Shown here one piece after another: positions 10,283-23,233 of a DNA stretch of 64,000 bases (the stretch's first letter is position 1; every line of letters begins with the position of its first letter). The translations under genes and the position numbers were made by a program. The stretch is from Allium sativum (Eukaryota > Streptophyta > Magnoliopsida > Asparagales > Amaryllidaceae), in the NCBI GenBank assembly GCA_030737875.1, contig CM060909.1, positions 27,549,659 to 27,613,658 on the forward strand, in the 5' to 3' direction. Below the pieces are notes generated by a model, which worked only from the letters and a program-made list of their open reading frames with translations, was not told the origin of the DNA and did not search any database.

Positions 10283-11740
10283 CTCATTTCTTTCCATTGA
10301 CGTGGGGGAAAGAAGGCAATTCAAAGGAAATATGATCTCTTCATTCGCTCATAAAAGCCCGCCTAACCGCCTTTGTCATTTCAAGACCTCAAGCAAGGTC
10401 TGTCCATTCTTAGCATTGCCGCCCCATAGTAATCTGAAGAGATGTCCTTTATCAGCTAAAAAACTTGTATTGTCATCTCCTGGCATGGACAGGACAATGC
10501 AATATGGACCTACAAAGAACATGCGGTGCCATTTTCACTTAGAATATCACTCATTCCTTTAATAGGATTATTTTTAAACCATGCCTCTTATATTTGCATG
10601 CTTTACGAGTTATTGATGTGATTAACTCATGTGAATTTATGTATAAATGGTGTAGGTTTTTAGAGTCTTGAGCCGAATAGACTTCTAACACCCACATGCA
10701 GAATTACAGAGCATTGTCATAAGGAGCCAAACTGGACCGCTCGTTTACAAAACTATACCCTCATCAGAGGAAAGACACATTTCGTAAGGTGGATCTGATC
10801 TGACTATCCACCCCTTAACTCATGCATGGCAGATCTCAAGAAAATTGTGCATCGATCTATGCATTGCTAAGTCAGAGTCTGACTTCGACTATCCATATGG
10901 CTAGATCCTGCATTCGATGCCATCATATTGCATAAATCCAAATAGAGCGACCCAGAGTTTGGTATTAGTCAAACCTCCCATAGCTTGATCGGGAGAATGT
11001 AAAGCCTTTGCGAATGTGATTCGACTGGTCACCTGCTTACTCTTGGCATGTCGCCAACAATCTAACATAGGTGAAGTTCAACCATTCATCTGCTGTCTTT
11101 TTTCCCTTGACGCAGAGGGAAAAAGAATAAACACACATGAGTTTGACATGTGTTATCTATACATAAGCATACTTACGAGTCCTCCTCAGCCTCTAGCCTT
11201 TGATCCACCAGGCGAGATATAGAGATGTATTCAGGTGTGACAGGACCACACAGTAAGTTGGCAACTCCATCCCTTGATCCGACGGAAAGGGTGCAATAAT
11301 GGCGAGAGTGCAATCTTATGAACTATACAATGACTTTTTGCTCTTGATGTGGGGACAAAAGAGAAATGCAAAGGCAAGGATGAGTGTGAATTGACCACTC
11401 CCTGCGACTTTCATTGGCTCACGTTTTGACGAGCTGACCAAACTTTATGACTGATCGGACTTGGGAGGACTAAATTCGGGCTAGACATTGATGCTCGATA
11501 TGGCGACCCCCACTTTGCAAAAAAAAGTGAGGGAATAATGCCTTAACAACATCCAACTTTTTCCCATGTTTCGAGGGGACGAGTATAAACGATAGGGATG
11601 TGATTAGACCATCCCTGATGGCGACCTATGTCTTTGATGTAAAGGCAGAAGAAATGACACTAAGGCAATTGCGATTCGACTGTTTGCCCGACTAACTCTA
11701 GTTCTTAGAGCTTGGACATGAGTATAAAGGACGAACATCG
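10283..11740. repeat. Degenerate, irregularly spaced repeats
   Basis: Related stretches built on TTGACGTGGGGGAAA and a following GTGATTCGACT-like word recur. The first word is near 10287, 11107, 11343 and 11634. The second is near 10795, 10890, 11018, 11383, 11600 and 11672. Spacing varies, and similarity is low enough that an alignment is needed. No gene seen. Confidence 0.4.
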
Positions 11741-13140
11741 ACGTCCATAACTATATCTATCACAATTTGAGAGAGATATATAAGGATGAACAACGATGTA
11801 GTGTCCCGTATTTTTGGTAGTCTAATATTTAATTAAAATTATTATTTTAAATATATTTTTGAAATATTAATGGATTTTAATATCAAATTCGTTTATTTAA
11901 ACAAAATTTGAATGTTAAATTTTTATTTAATTTAAATCGAGATCGAAATGGCGCGATAGTTCGTAATATTGAGTTTTCAACTTTAATTGAATATACAGGA
12001 TCCGATATAAGTCGGATTTCTATAAAACAAGAAATTTTGGAATCTTGTTGATTATAATTTTCATATGGAAGAGAAAAATCTGGATTTCATGTTAAAGATT
12101 GTTAGTTATGTCCCAATCAAATTTTAAAATAGTCTCTATAGAAATGTTATTAAAATATAATGTTTAAAACGGGTTTTAATATAATTTCGATACGGTTTTA
12201 ACTCAAAACTGATGATATTGAGTTGTATAATCTATACTGGGTTATATTTGAAATCAAATGACAAATTTATTTGGATATTTAAGATAATAATAATTTACAG
12301 TTATTTAATTCGATTATTTGGAATTTATATAATATTTTATTTATATTATACGAGCCTTTAAAATGACCATTTTACAAACGGACTCAGTTTTCGATGAAAT
12401 TAGTTTCATTGGAACCGCAACATCAAATTATTGTACAGTATTAAATTTCATGGCAAACCGATGTCGTATGTGACAACAGCAGCCGTAAACGCTTGGTCAT
12501 TTTCTATAGCATGTAATTAATTTAATTTAATAGAGAGCTTTTTGTGTATAACTTAAGCAGACGATTGAATTAAGCCACGAAACCAATTCCATTGAGTATA
12601 TATCTACGTTTAGAGTCAGAATAGGCAGGTAGTTTGTTATTTTTGGACATCAGATATTTTGATGTCCAAAAAAACATTGTTTGGTGCATAAAAATAGCAT
12701 ACCGGAAAACAGTCTTGGAATGAGACGAAACTTGTTCCGTTGTATTCGTATTAATTAATTATTATAAGATTTCAATTTTCGTGTCAATCGGACTTACCGT
12801 TTGATCATGGCAATGATAAACGCCTTAATCATTTATATTATTTTGGCTAATTTGGATCAGGGCAACTTTAAAAGAATAAACGACTGGCCAAAACGAACTC
12901 CGATTTTAACGAAATAAATTTCATTGGAACCGTAAGGAAGAGGTCTAGTGTAATTTCAAAGTTTCAAGTTGGTTGGATTTATTTTGTGATCATGGTAAAT
13001 TTAAACACATGATTTTTAGTATGTGATTTATAAAAGACTTTTTACAGATGACCTCAGAATTCGACGAAACCTGTCCCATCGGGTCCAGAATATTTCTTTA
13101 TGCTAGTTGAAATATAATATTAATAAATTATTCCATGTTG

Positions 13141-13150
13141 TATATATAAT
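13141..13150 (+). promoter_or_regulatory. TATA box of element B 5' LTR
   Basis: TATATATAAT, conserved at 57921-57930 in the 3' LTR. There an exact telo-box AAACCCTAA follows ~25 bp downstream (57955-57963). In this copy it has drifted to AGACCCTAA. Confidence 0.6.
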
Positions 13151-13350
13151 CCAACTGTTTCCTTTATCCACGTCAGACCCTAATACCGTAGTCAATATTC
13201 TGCGTCTCCATTTCTTAAATTTGAATGACCAAAATCTCCCATCGCTCTGCCTCATTTTCTCTTCAATCTGTAACTTGAAATCAAAATCCTCCAACTAATA
13301 TTATTTTCATCTTAACATGAACTGTAGCTTGACCAGTTGCGATCATCTTC

Positions 13351-13520
13351 TAAGCAACCTGGTGGCCGCAGTCATGCCAAAAGGCGGAAAAGGTTCGTGG
13401 CTTATTACAGATGAACGGAAGCACCAGGCGATGTGGCGTTTGGGCCGGAGGACGGTGGCATGTAGGCGGGCAGGAGGGTGGCCTCTGATGGGTCGGAGAC
13501 GAGTTGCGTGTATGGTCGGA
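13351..13520 (+). other. GC-rich island in element B LTR
   Basis: Embedded in AT-rich LTR sequence, about 210 bp downstream of the TATA box. Carries GGTGGCCGCAG, GGGCCGGAGGACGG and similar words. The 3' LTR has the same block at 58130-58290. ORFs exist on both strands but differ between the two copies, so coding is not supported. Confidence 0.6.
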
Positions 13521-13574
13521 AGCAACACTGGAAGGAAATAGCGTGAAATAATACAATGTAATAGTGCGCGTGAA

Positions 13575-13579
13575 CCTGG
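13575..13579. other. Left target-site duplication of Athila element (CCTGG)
   Basis: CCTGG here is repeated at 26230-26234. The uninterrupted sequence at about 58418 reads GAACCTGGAACTAATGC, which confirms the insertion point. Confidence 0.95.
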
Positions 13580-14865
13580 TGATATACACGTGATTGTGTA
13601 TATTTTATCCTCTTATCTATCTTATTTTATATTTAAAATAATTGATACTGTGTATTTATAGTTGTGTTTTCAGATTATTTATGATGATTGGATTAATGCA
13701 CGTAATTGTTGAAAAGCTTGAAGAATTGATGCATGAAGAGTGTTGATTTTGAGAATAAGATTAAAGCTTGAAGAAATGTTGCTGTTCAACCACCTTCTGC
13801 CGCATATATTAATCCAATGCCTTTTCATAATGATAGCTTGTTGCAGATGTTATGGAGTTCCTATTCATGCTCAAAACAATTGATGTTGATGCCATTTGAT
13901 GCCCACAAGCTATTACAAATTGCAAATCTATTCATACGCGTTCACATTAGCTCATTTGCAAGGCCTCTCACTCTACAGCTGCGTTCACACTAGCTTATGT
14001 GTTAGTTGGGCTAATTCTTTAGTCCCACATTATGGAATTTTCCTAGTAGCCTTTGTCATTTCAGCTATAAATACACTTTATCTCATTCATTGTAAAACAC
14101 ACTTAGTTTTATTCTGTAATCTTTCTCTTGGAATAAAACTCTTCTTCCTCTGTTCTCTTTAGTTTTAGTTTTATTTATATTAATGTTATTTAATTTCTGT
14201 TTTTCTTCTTCTTTAGCTACGTCTAGCTAATCCCCTTTAATTAGGGGGTGATGACGCTAATAGATATGATTCAACATGAATTACATAGCCAATAGATGAG
14301 GACTTTATATATGTAGATCTAGATCTGAATCAAGGGTTAGATCTGAACCTTCATATTCTGTGTCGTTTAAGAGCTATGCTCCTTCACAGGTTATATTCGT
14401 GTTCGATCTAACAATTATCAGATTTAGATCTAATTTTTGGTTTTTAGAAATTAATTTGTGAATTTGTCCTGATAGTCTATGGTTGTTTAAGAGCTCAGCT
14501 CCTGCATAGGCTATGCTTGTCGTTATTACTTATTTGTTTCGAAGAATCTATTTATCGTTGATTCGTGTTTGTGACAGAAACACGAATTAGATCTATATTT
14601 ATTTGTTGGCTATTGATGAGTGTGAATCTAATCTATGTCATTATCCCCTAATTGCTTTCTCTTATTAGATAAATCTCTCTTCTTTATTAATTGCTGTTAT
14701 TTTCTGTGTTTTCAATCAATCTAAATCTTGGAATAACTTGATTGGATTTATTAATTAAAATATTTTTGGTCCCAGAGTTCGACACCCTCTACAACAATCC
14801 TTGTTGTTTAGGAAAGCCGAACGGATTTTACAGTTGTTTACAATTGTATAATTTGTTCGCAAACA
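13580..14865 (+). repeat. Athila 5' LTR (1286 bp)
   Basis: Starts TGATATACACGTG and ends TTCGCAAACA. TATA box at 14066-14073. Matches 24943-26229 with about 2% differences. The 88-codon ORF inside it occurs in both LTRs and is incidental. Confidence 0.96.
14066..14073 (+). promoter_or_regulatory. Athila LTR TATA box
   Basis: TATAAATA within CAGCTATAAATACAC. The same box is at 25429-25436 in the 3' LTR. It places the start site near 14100 and gives a U3 of ~520 bp. Confidence 0.7.
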
Positions 14866-14870
14866 AATTT

Positions 14871-14890
14871 TGGCGCCGTTGCCGGGGACC
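14871..14890 (+). other. Athila primer-binding site
   Basis: TGGCGCCGTTGCCGGGGACC, five bases after the LTR end. This is the PBS type typical of Athila and Tat elements. Confidence 0.9.
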
Positions 14891-17875
14891 AAAATAAATT
14901 TTATTTTTAAATCCTTCGGGTTATATTTCTAGTTTTCTTATTTTTCCATTAAAAAAAATTTGTTAGTTTTATTTTTATTTCTTTAGTTTTATTTTTAGCT
15001 TTAGTTTTTCATAAAAAAAACAAAAAAAAATATTTAGTGTCCTTTTGTTTTGTAGCATAGATAGAAATAAAAATAAAAATAAAAAATCTTGTCAGTTGAT
15101 TTGGTATGTGATCAGTGATACCGTAATCTACCATATAAGAGAAAAAATATTCTTGGATTTTGTTTTCAATTTCTTTCTCTGTTTTTCATTGATTTCTTTC
15201 TGGTTTTTATACAAATCTCTTTCCTTACTACAAGAGTCATATTAAAAAACAATTACAAAAGATTTTCTTTCTATTTTCAAAGCCACCTCATTCAGATCTA
15301 GTCTACCAGCACAACTTGCATTCAGACCCTCCTTCATCATTCCCTTTTCACGACTACACTTCAAACCCATCCTCTACTTAGAGATCCATCTTCTTCAATA
15401 CAGAACATCGCAATCTGATATCAAACACCTAGCATCACCTCGACATCAGCAACTACCGCCTCCAATAGCTTCATCCCCAAATCGCAACGTGACAACTTCC
15501 CTCAGCTCAACAGATCCGAACGTCGTTCACCACCCATCCCAACGCTTCAAACCATTTACTGCTCCTTTTCTATACGACCATCAAACCATCCATAAACCAT
15601 TCACCAAACTGCTACAATCCATCTGACTTGATCCTACATCCCCTTTCTGTTAATCAACACAGCTCCTCCACAAACCAACAGACCAAAATATATACTGCCA
15701 TACATCACTTGTCACCGCAGTTCAACACATATAGAATCCACAAACCAAAATCAACTCCATACCACAATCCACAAACCAGATCCCGACCATCATTCCACAA
15801 GCTTTCCATAACTCGACAGTACCAAATCTTCATTCAGCAACACAACACTACAAAACTGTATACACGGTTCTACACAGTTCACTGATCATACACCTCATCC
15901 CACAGCTCCGTACACTCATTCTCCTCGACCATCAAGCCGAGCCACTGCCTCAAACTCCTGCATTCACAAAGACCAGACCACACCACTTCAATCATTTCCA
16001 CTACACTGCAGAAGGCAAATCCCCATCAACATCCTCCCATCTCAATACTACAACCATTTAAACAGCATCTTCAAACTTTATCAGCCGGAATTCCCACTTA
16101 ATAGCCAAAACCTCCCCAAACCGATCACCTTCTTCCTCGCCTGAACTTTTAACATCGATCCAAACCTCAAACCCATGACTAGACCACCGCAGAAACGCCA
16201 AGTACCCACAAAACTGAACTGCAACTCCTCTTCTTCCACCAAATATGAACCACGAACCTCATCACCTTCCTCTCCCGTTCTCATAACCAAACGCAGATCC
16301 CATAACCGCCTGGAATCACTCCCGAGACCACCGAATTCCAACCTCCTCAGATCCGCATACACAAAACCACGCAACTCAACCAGCAAACCCTCAGCGCAAT
16401 TTTTGAAGAAAAAAAAAGTATTTTGTGATTTGCTTCCCGAAATTGAAGGGAATTTCATTGATTTTAAACGCGAGTTTTATGACTCGATTCTTTTGGTTTC
16501 TAGAGATATAGATTTGTTGGTGATATTTTACAGACGGGTGTGTTTTAATTTGTGTCTGCGTGGTTTGAGTTCAGGGCAAGCTGTCTTGACCAGTTCACTT
16601 AGCTTGTTGGGCCAATTTGTTTTGTTTTTGTTTTTGTGCCCTTTTCTTCTTTAGTTTTTACTTTTGTTTTTTTTTTCTTTTCAACTCCTATTAGTTTTTA
16701 TTTTATTTGCTTTCATAAAAAAAGATTTCTTTTATAGTTTTTTGTTTTTTTTTAAAAAAAACAAAGATCATTTCATTTCCTTTTTTTATTTTTATTTTGA
16801 TTTTCACTCATCTTGTTTTATTTTTTTTGTTTCATACTAAAAAAAATCGAAAACAGGTACAGTAGAAATTAGAAAAAGGTCTTAAAAAAAAATCGGCCTC
16901 CTAGCCCGAACCCGTGCCGCAGCGCAGTCAAACAATTAATAGGAGGAGACAACAACAGAAAGCGGCGAACAATTCATGGTTTGAGCGGTTGCACACCAAG
17001 TGGGGTGTGAACGTGCTAGCGCTACCCAATTGCACTGGACGGACTGCCGATCACTGTAAAATTTTCTAAACTCTACAGGTGCTTTGCTGCAAATAAAAAA
17101 AAAAGACTATTGCTTGTAAAAATCTTCTGCAGGGGCAGCGGCTTGCTTGTAAAATCTTTTGATTTCTGTGATTATTATTTCTGCATCTGTATTCATTCTG
17201 TTAAGGGCAATACCCCAATTCACATAAGGTGAGGGATTTCATCACCCTTTCCTTAGCCCACAAATTGCATTTCATCGTAGAATCTGACTAATAATAACGG
17301 TTAGACGTTGGACCTAAGGGAGTCACGGGATCATATAGGGTTAAATTGTATTTTGATAGTTGATTCATTTGGAACGAATTATTTCTTAGTGTCTAGACTA
17401 CGGCAGAGAAAAAACCGTTTATAAATATTACGGTGATTCGTAAATATTATATTGGTTATTACTCTGAAGGTACTTAAACCTTCGGCTGCATTGCTAGGGT
17501 GATTCCTGGTGCACCGATAACTCCTGCCCGTTAACTGGCTGAGAAATCTTTTGGTCTAAGTAATCAAACGCGTCACTATATAATTTTGAGTTAGGAGCCA
17601 TTAAGAACAGAAAATTTCATTGTAGCTAATTTCTGTGTGTGATTGTTTTGTGAAAAAATAATTCAAAACTCCTCAAAAACAAATAAAAATTTAAAAAACA
17701 AAAACAAATAAAAAAAATTAACATTTTTTTCTTTTAAACCTCTCTAGTCTATAAGTCGTACTTGTCCAAAAAAAAAACTCCCATTTTCAACTTTTTTTTT
17801 TCCTTCTCACCTCTTTCCGAACTCCTCCATTGTCTAAATTTCCATGACAAACTCTCTTTTTCTTCTTTCTAGTGC
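14891..17875 (+). other. Athila leader (~3 kb), non-coding
   Basis: A long untranslated leader before gag. 15290-16400 is strongly C-rich and G-poor (15541-15900 has 25 G in 360 bases), followed by T-rich sequence (16640-16860) with A and T runs. The 159-codon ORF at 16175-16654 begins in the C-rich block and ends in the T-rich one. It has no domain and is probably not a gene. Confidence 0.6.
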
Positions 17876-20800
17876 ATGCAAACTTGGACCCGTGACCAAG
17901 AATCTCGTCGTTTAGTTAGAATCGAACCACCTTCTGTTTCCTCAAAAACCAGTTTTCCCGAACAACCTTTAGAAATGGGTAACGAGCCTGCACCTCGCAC
18001 CCTGATGGACAGAATTCTTCCCGATAGAGTTTCTATCCCTTCTTGCATTCAGTTACCCAATCCTGTGGGTAATCACTTTGAAATTCGATCGAGTCAGATA
18101 AACATCCTTCCCAAATTTGGTAATTTTTCTCATGACAAACCATATAATTTCTTAACGAAATTTGAATATGCTTGTGCAACCTTTAAATTACAATAGTTAT
18201 GTGAGGATGGTATTAAACTTCGTTTGATTCCGTTCGCACTAACTGACTCTGCATAAAAATGGTTTCGCAGCTTGCCCCCAAATTCGATTAAAAAATGGGA
18301 TGAATTTACAGCGGTTTTCCTTAAAAAGTTTTACCCCCCAGAAAAAACAGCTAGAGTCCAAAATGAAATCACCAATTTCCACCCAAAAGGGGGTGAATCT
18401 TTTTGGCAATACTTCGAAAGATTTAAAGAACTACTGTTGAGTTGTCCCCATCATGGTTACGAAACATGGTCGTTATGTCAAACTGTATATGATGGACTTG
18501 ATAATAGTATTAGGCAAATGTTAGAGTCCATATGTCAGGGCAATTTTCTAAAACAGATTGACGTAGAAGCTTCGGAATTTCTGGACGAGTTAGCAGAAAA
18601 ATCGAAATAATGGGAATGAACCAATGAAAAATCTCTCTATTCACGATCCAGTAGTAATTCGGTCGAATCCATTTCTTCTTCTTATTCTAATACTATTGTT
18701 GATGCCATACTGAACGTTGTTAGAACACACACTCAGTCTAATAACGCTTCCCAAGCCATGTGTCACATATGTCTTAACTCTGATCATATGGCCGATGACT
18801 ATCCCCAGTCCCTTGAGCAAGTGAACGCTTTCAACCGACCCAACAACCACCCAAATCTTTCTTATGGTCTGAATAACCCTCTGATGAATAGACCTTTGAA
18901 TCGAGCATTTCCGAACAATGCCGTGAACCCTCCTCTTAGGCAAAATCAGTACACTTCGAACCAGGCTCCTTTCCATAATCAAAAGGTTGCTCCCTAATAT
19001 GAAAAACGCATTTCTATGATTGAGGGGAATTTATTTGAGGTGAGCAACCTATTAGCGCAAATGACTAAGAAAAATGTTGAAAATCAAAACAAGTTAGACA
19101 ACTCCTTGCAATCATATATGCAAAACACGAATCAACAAATGAGTGAACTTCAAAAACAAATGTATCAACTTAACGCTAGATTAAGTGAAAGGGAAAAGGG
19201 TACGTTTCCAAGTCAACCCATTCAAAACCCTAGAGGACAAAATTCAAACCCCAACCAAATTCACATCATTCAAGATTCAAACATTAGTCAATTGAATGTT
19301 GTCACGACTCTTAGATTCGGCAAAAAGATTGACAACCATGTGGTTAACCCAAATGCTTTACCGGACGATCTTCCAAACCCTACCGAAAATTCAACCAACT
19401 CAGAACAAAACATTGAGCCAATTTCTAACAAGGACCATCCTCAAACTCAAGTAGCCCAACCCACTGAGTTGTCTGCTCCATTTCCTCATAGACTCCGACC
19501 TAGGAAAAAGAAGGATCAGTTAGAAAAGACCCTTGAAATATTTAAGCAAGTTAAAGTGAACATTCCTCTTTTAGATATTATACAACAAGTTCCACAATAC
19601 GCAAAATTTCTAAAAGATATGTGCACTCAAAAACGTCACACACATGTACCTAAGAAAGTGTTTTTAGCGGCAACTCTAAGCGAAGTCTTGTCCCAATCGA
19701 TGCCAGTGAAATACAAAGATCCTGGTTGCCCCACAATATCGTGTACTACTGGGGACAAGAAAATCGATAGATGCCTACTGGACTTAGGTGCTAGTGTTAA
19801 CTTGCTTCCATATTCCGTCTATCGTCAATTAGGGCTAAGAGAACTGAAACCCACCAAGGTTATCCTTCAGCTTGCTGATCGTTGAATTGAGAAACCTGTG
19901 GGAGAAATCGAGGATGTGTTGATCAAAATTGGTGAATTCATCTTTCCAGTTGATTTCATTGTCTTAGAAACTCAATAGATTAGCAATCCTGCAAACCAGA
20001 TCCCTTTGATTCTAGGACGACCCTTCTTAGCAACCTCTAATTCTCTGATCAACTGTAGAAATTGGTCTATGAAACTTTCTTTCGGTAACTTGACTGTCGA
20101 GCTAAACATCTTCAGAACTGAAAACTCTCCTAACTCTTATGTGGACCAGTTTTCTGAAATCCATGTTGTCCACAATAATGAATCCGAGCTCGACCATCTG
20201 AATAACGAAATTGAATCAGATTACGAAACTTTGTTTCAAGATACTCCCGAAAATGTCTCTGATTCGATTCCTGTCGAGCCTCTCACAAATGAGTCTATCC
20301 CTCAACCAATTTCTTCGGTTGAGTCATCCCCAAAATCTGACCTCAAAGTATTGCCCAGTCATCTTAAGTACGCTTACTTAGGAGACAATGAAACTTTTCC
20401 TGTCATTATCGCTTCTGACCTTACTTTAGAGCAGGAACAATTGCTCCTTCCCTTCCTTAAGAAAAATAAGGAAGCAATTGGTTGGTCCATGGCTGATATT
20501 AAGGGGATTAGTCCTTCGATAGTCCAACATCGAATCCACCTTATAGATGATGCCAAGCCCACTCGTGATCCCCAGCGTCGACTGAACCCCATCATGAAAG
20601 AAGCAGTTCGTGCTGAAATCCTTAAATGTCTTGACAATGGAATCATCTACCCGATTTCCGATAGTCAATGGGTTAGTCCGATTCATGTTGTACCTAAGAA
20701 ATCAGGGATTACCGTGATCCAAAATGAAGCTAACGAGCTTATCCCAACCCGCACCCAGACTGGTTGGCGTGTTTGCATTGACTATAGGAAACTTAATGCT

Positions 20801-23233
20801 GCAACACATAAGGATCATTTCCCTCTGCCATTTATCGATCAAATGTTAGAATGGCTAGCCGGTCATGAGTACTATTATTTCCTTGATGGGTACTCGGGCT
20901 ATAATCAAATCCCTATCGCTCTTGAGGTCCAAGAGAAAACCACTTTCACTTGTCCATTTGGTACATTTGCATACCGACGTATGCCTTTTGGTCTCTGTAA
21001 TGCACCTGCAACCTTTCAGAGGTGCATGATTAGCATTTTTTCTGATATGATCGAGCGATTTTTGGAAGTATTCATGGATGATTTCTCCATCTTCGGGGAT
21101 TCGTACACTGAGTGTTTACATCACCCGGATCTTGTTCTTAATCGTTGCAAAGATAAACACTTAACGCTTAATTGGGAAAAGTGTCACTTCATGGTCAAAC
21201 ATGGCATTGTTTTAGGACATGTCATCTCTAACAAAGGAATTGAAGCAGACAAAGCCAAAATTGAAGTTATCTCGAATCTTCCCATTACCAAATCCGTTAA
21301 GGACATCCGATCCTTTTTAGGTCATGCTGGTTTTTACCGTCGCTTTATAAAAGATTTTAGCAAAATCACTCGATCTTTGACCAATCTTCTTGGTAAGGAT
21401 GTTCCTTTCGACTTCAATTCTGATTGCATTTCATCTTTTGAGCGTCTTAAAAATGAACTTGTCTCTGCCCCGATCATTTTCTCCCCTAATTGGAAGCTGC
21501 CTTTTGAAATCATGTGTGACGCCTCGAATTTCGCTGTTGGCGCTGTGCTAGGACAGCGCATCGATAAGATTCTTCACGTCATTTACTATGCGAGTAAGAC
21601 TTTGAACGATGCCCAAATCAATTATACGACCACTGGAAAAGAACTTTTGGCAGTTGTTTTTGCTCTAGAAAAATTCAGGCTTTATCTAGTTGGCTCACAC
21701 ATCACGGTTTATACCGATCATTCCGCACTTAGGTATCTTTTCTCTAAAAAGGATGCTAAGGCTCGTCTCATTCGTTGGATCCTTCTACTTCAAGAATTTG
21801 ACCTTACCATTAAGGATAAAAAAGGATCTGACAACGTTTTTGCGGACCACTTGTCTCGTCTTCCAAATGCCCCGTCTTCTCTTCAGATCAACGAGAATTT
21901 CCCCGATGAATAGCTGTTTTCTTTATCCACTGATCCTTGGTTTGCTGACATTGTCAACTACTTAGTCACCAAGCAGATCCCTTCTTTTTGGTCTAAGCTG
22001 GATAAACACAAATTCTTTTCCCAAGTGAAATATTTTTATTGGGATGACCCCTATCTTTTCAAGTATTGTCCCGACCAAATCATTCGAAGCTGTGTTCCCG
22101 ACACTGAAACTCACAGTGTCCTCTCTTTCTGTCATGACCAAGCCTGTGGTGGTCACTTCGGTCCCAAAAAGACAGCTGAAAAGGTTCCCCAATCGGGTTT
22201 CTACTGGCCCAACCTTTTCAAAGACACGTACGAATTTTGCAAAACTTGTGATCGATGTCAATTCTTAGGGAAAATTTCTAAACGGAATATGATGCCCCTA
22301 AACCCCATTCTAGAGGTCGAAATTTTTGATGTGTGGGGTATAGACTTCATGGGTCCCTTCCCTAATTCTTTTGGGAACCTTTACATTCTCTTAGCTGTTG
22401 ACTATGTTTCCAAATGGGTCGAAGCTATTCCATGCAAAACAAATAATAACAAGGTTGTTGTGCGCTTCTTGAAAGAAAATATCTTCTCTAGGTTTAGCAC
22501 ATCTCGCATAATAATCAGTGATAATGGAACACACTTCTGTAATCGTTCTTTTGAAGCTCTCATGAGAAAGTATTCGATAACCCACAAGTTATCCACTCCG
22601 TACCATCCTCAAACTTGTGGGTAGGTTGAAGTATCGAATAGGCAGATTAAACAAATCCTTGAGAAAACTGTGAATCGAAATCGTAAAGATTGGTCCCAAA
22701 AGTTAATCGACGCTCTTTGGGCTTACCGCACCGCTTTCAAAACAAACTTGGGTATGTCCCCTTATTGGTTGATTTTTGGTAAGCCATGTCACTTGCTAGT
22801 TGAACTAGAACATAGGGCGTTATGGGCAATAAAAACTTTGAATCTTGATTTAGAGCAAGCAGGTGAACATAGGAAGCTTCAGCTTAATGAACTAGACGAA
22901 ATTCGAAATGATGCCTATGAAAATGAACGAATTTACAAGGACAGAACAAAAGTTTTTCATGATAAATCAATTTTACGTAAAACTTTCATGCCAGGTCAAA
23001 AATTTCTGTTGTATGACTCAAAACTGCATTTATTTCCGGGTAAGTTAAAATCTAGATGGACAGGACCTTACACTGTACGGACTGTTTTTCCATATGGTGC
23101 GATATAAATTGAGAATCCAACCGATGGACCATCCTTTAAGGTCAATGGTCAATGCCTTAAACCTTACGTAGAACCAATACCTAACCAAGAGGAAGAGCTC
23201 ATGGTCCTCCATGAGCCACATTACATTCGGTAA
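17876..23233 (+). pseudogene. gag-pol: Athila gag-pol polyprotein, one frame with ten premature stops
   Basis: One frame runs from ATG at 17876 to TAA at 23231-23233, about 1785 codons. Ten in-frame stops begin at 18194, 18254, 18608, 18617, 18995, 19883, 19976, 21911, 22622 and 23105; no frameshift is needed. Gag core lies at 18110-18600. A zinc knuckle CHICLNSDHMADDYP (about 18758) has Tyr for its last Cys. A coiled-coil-like Gln/Asn-rich part follows (19016-19200). The aspartic protease has LLDLGASVNLLPYS, catalytic Asp near 19781. Reverse transcriptase has [13 protein letters not shown] and the active-site FMDD (21071-21082). RNase H has [20 protein letters not shown] and TDHSALRYL. Integrase has an HHCC-type zinc finger and a D, D-x35-E triad (Asp 22343, Asp 22520, Glu 22628). 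The stop at 22622 replaces the Gln of the usual GQVE, so CAG to TAG. No chromodomain, as expected for Athila. Not translatable as it stands. Confidence 0.93.

Larger units (their letters stand above)
11797..13579 (+). repeat. Element B 5' LTR, left part
   Basis: Collinear with 56506-58416 of the 3' LTR. It contains U3 (11797 to about 13170), the TATA box and the GC-rich block. It is interrupted by the Athila insertion after ...TGAACCTGG. The 3' copy has two extra blocks of roughly 60-70 bp (near 57810-57880 and 58290-58350) that are absent here. Confidence 0.88.

Noticed and set aside
13896..14162. 88-codon ORF in Athila LTR (also 25259-25525)
   Set aside because: Conserved only because it lies in both LTRs; it spans the TATA box and has no domain.
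16175..16654. 159-codon ORF in the Athila leader
   Set aside because: Composition follows the C-rich and then T-rich DNA; no motif, and it overlaps an equally long antisense ORF.
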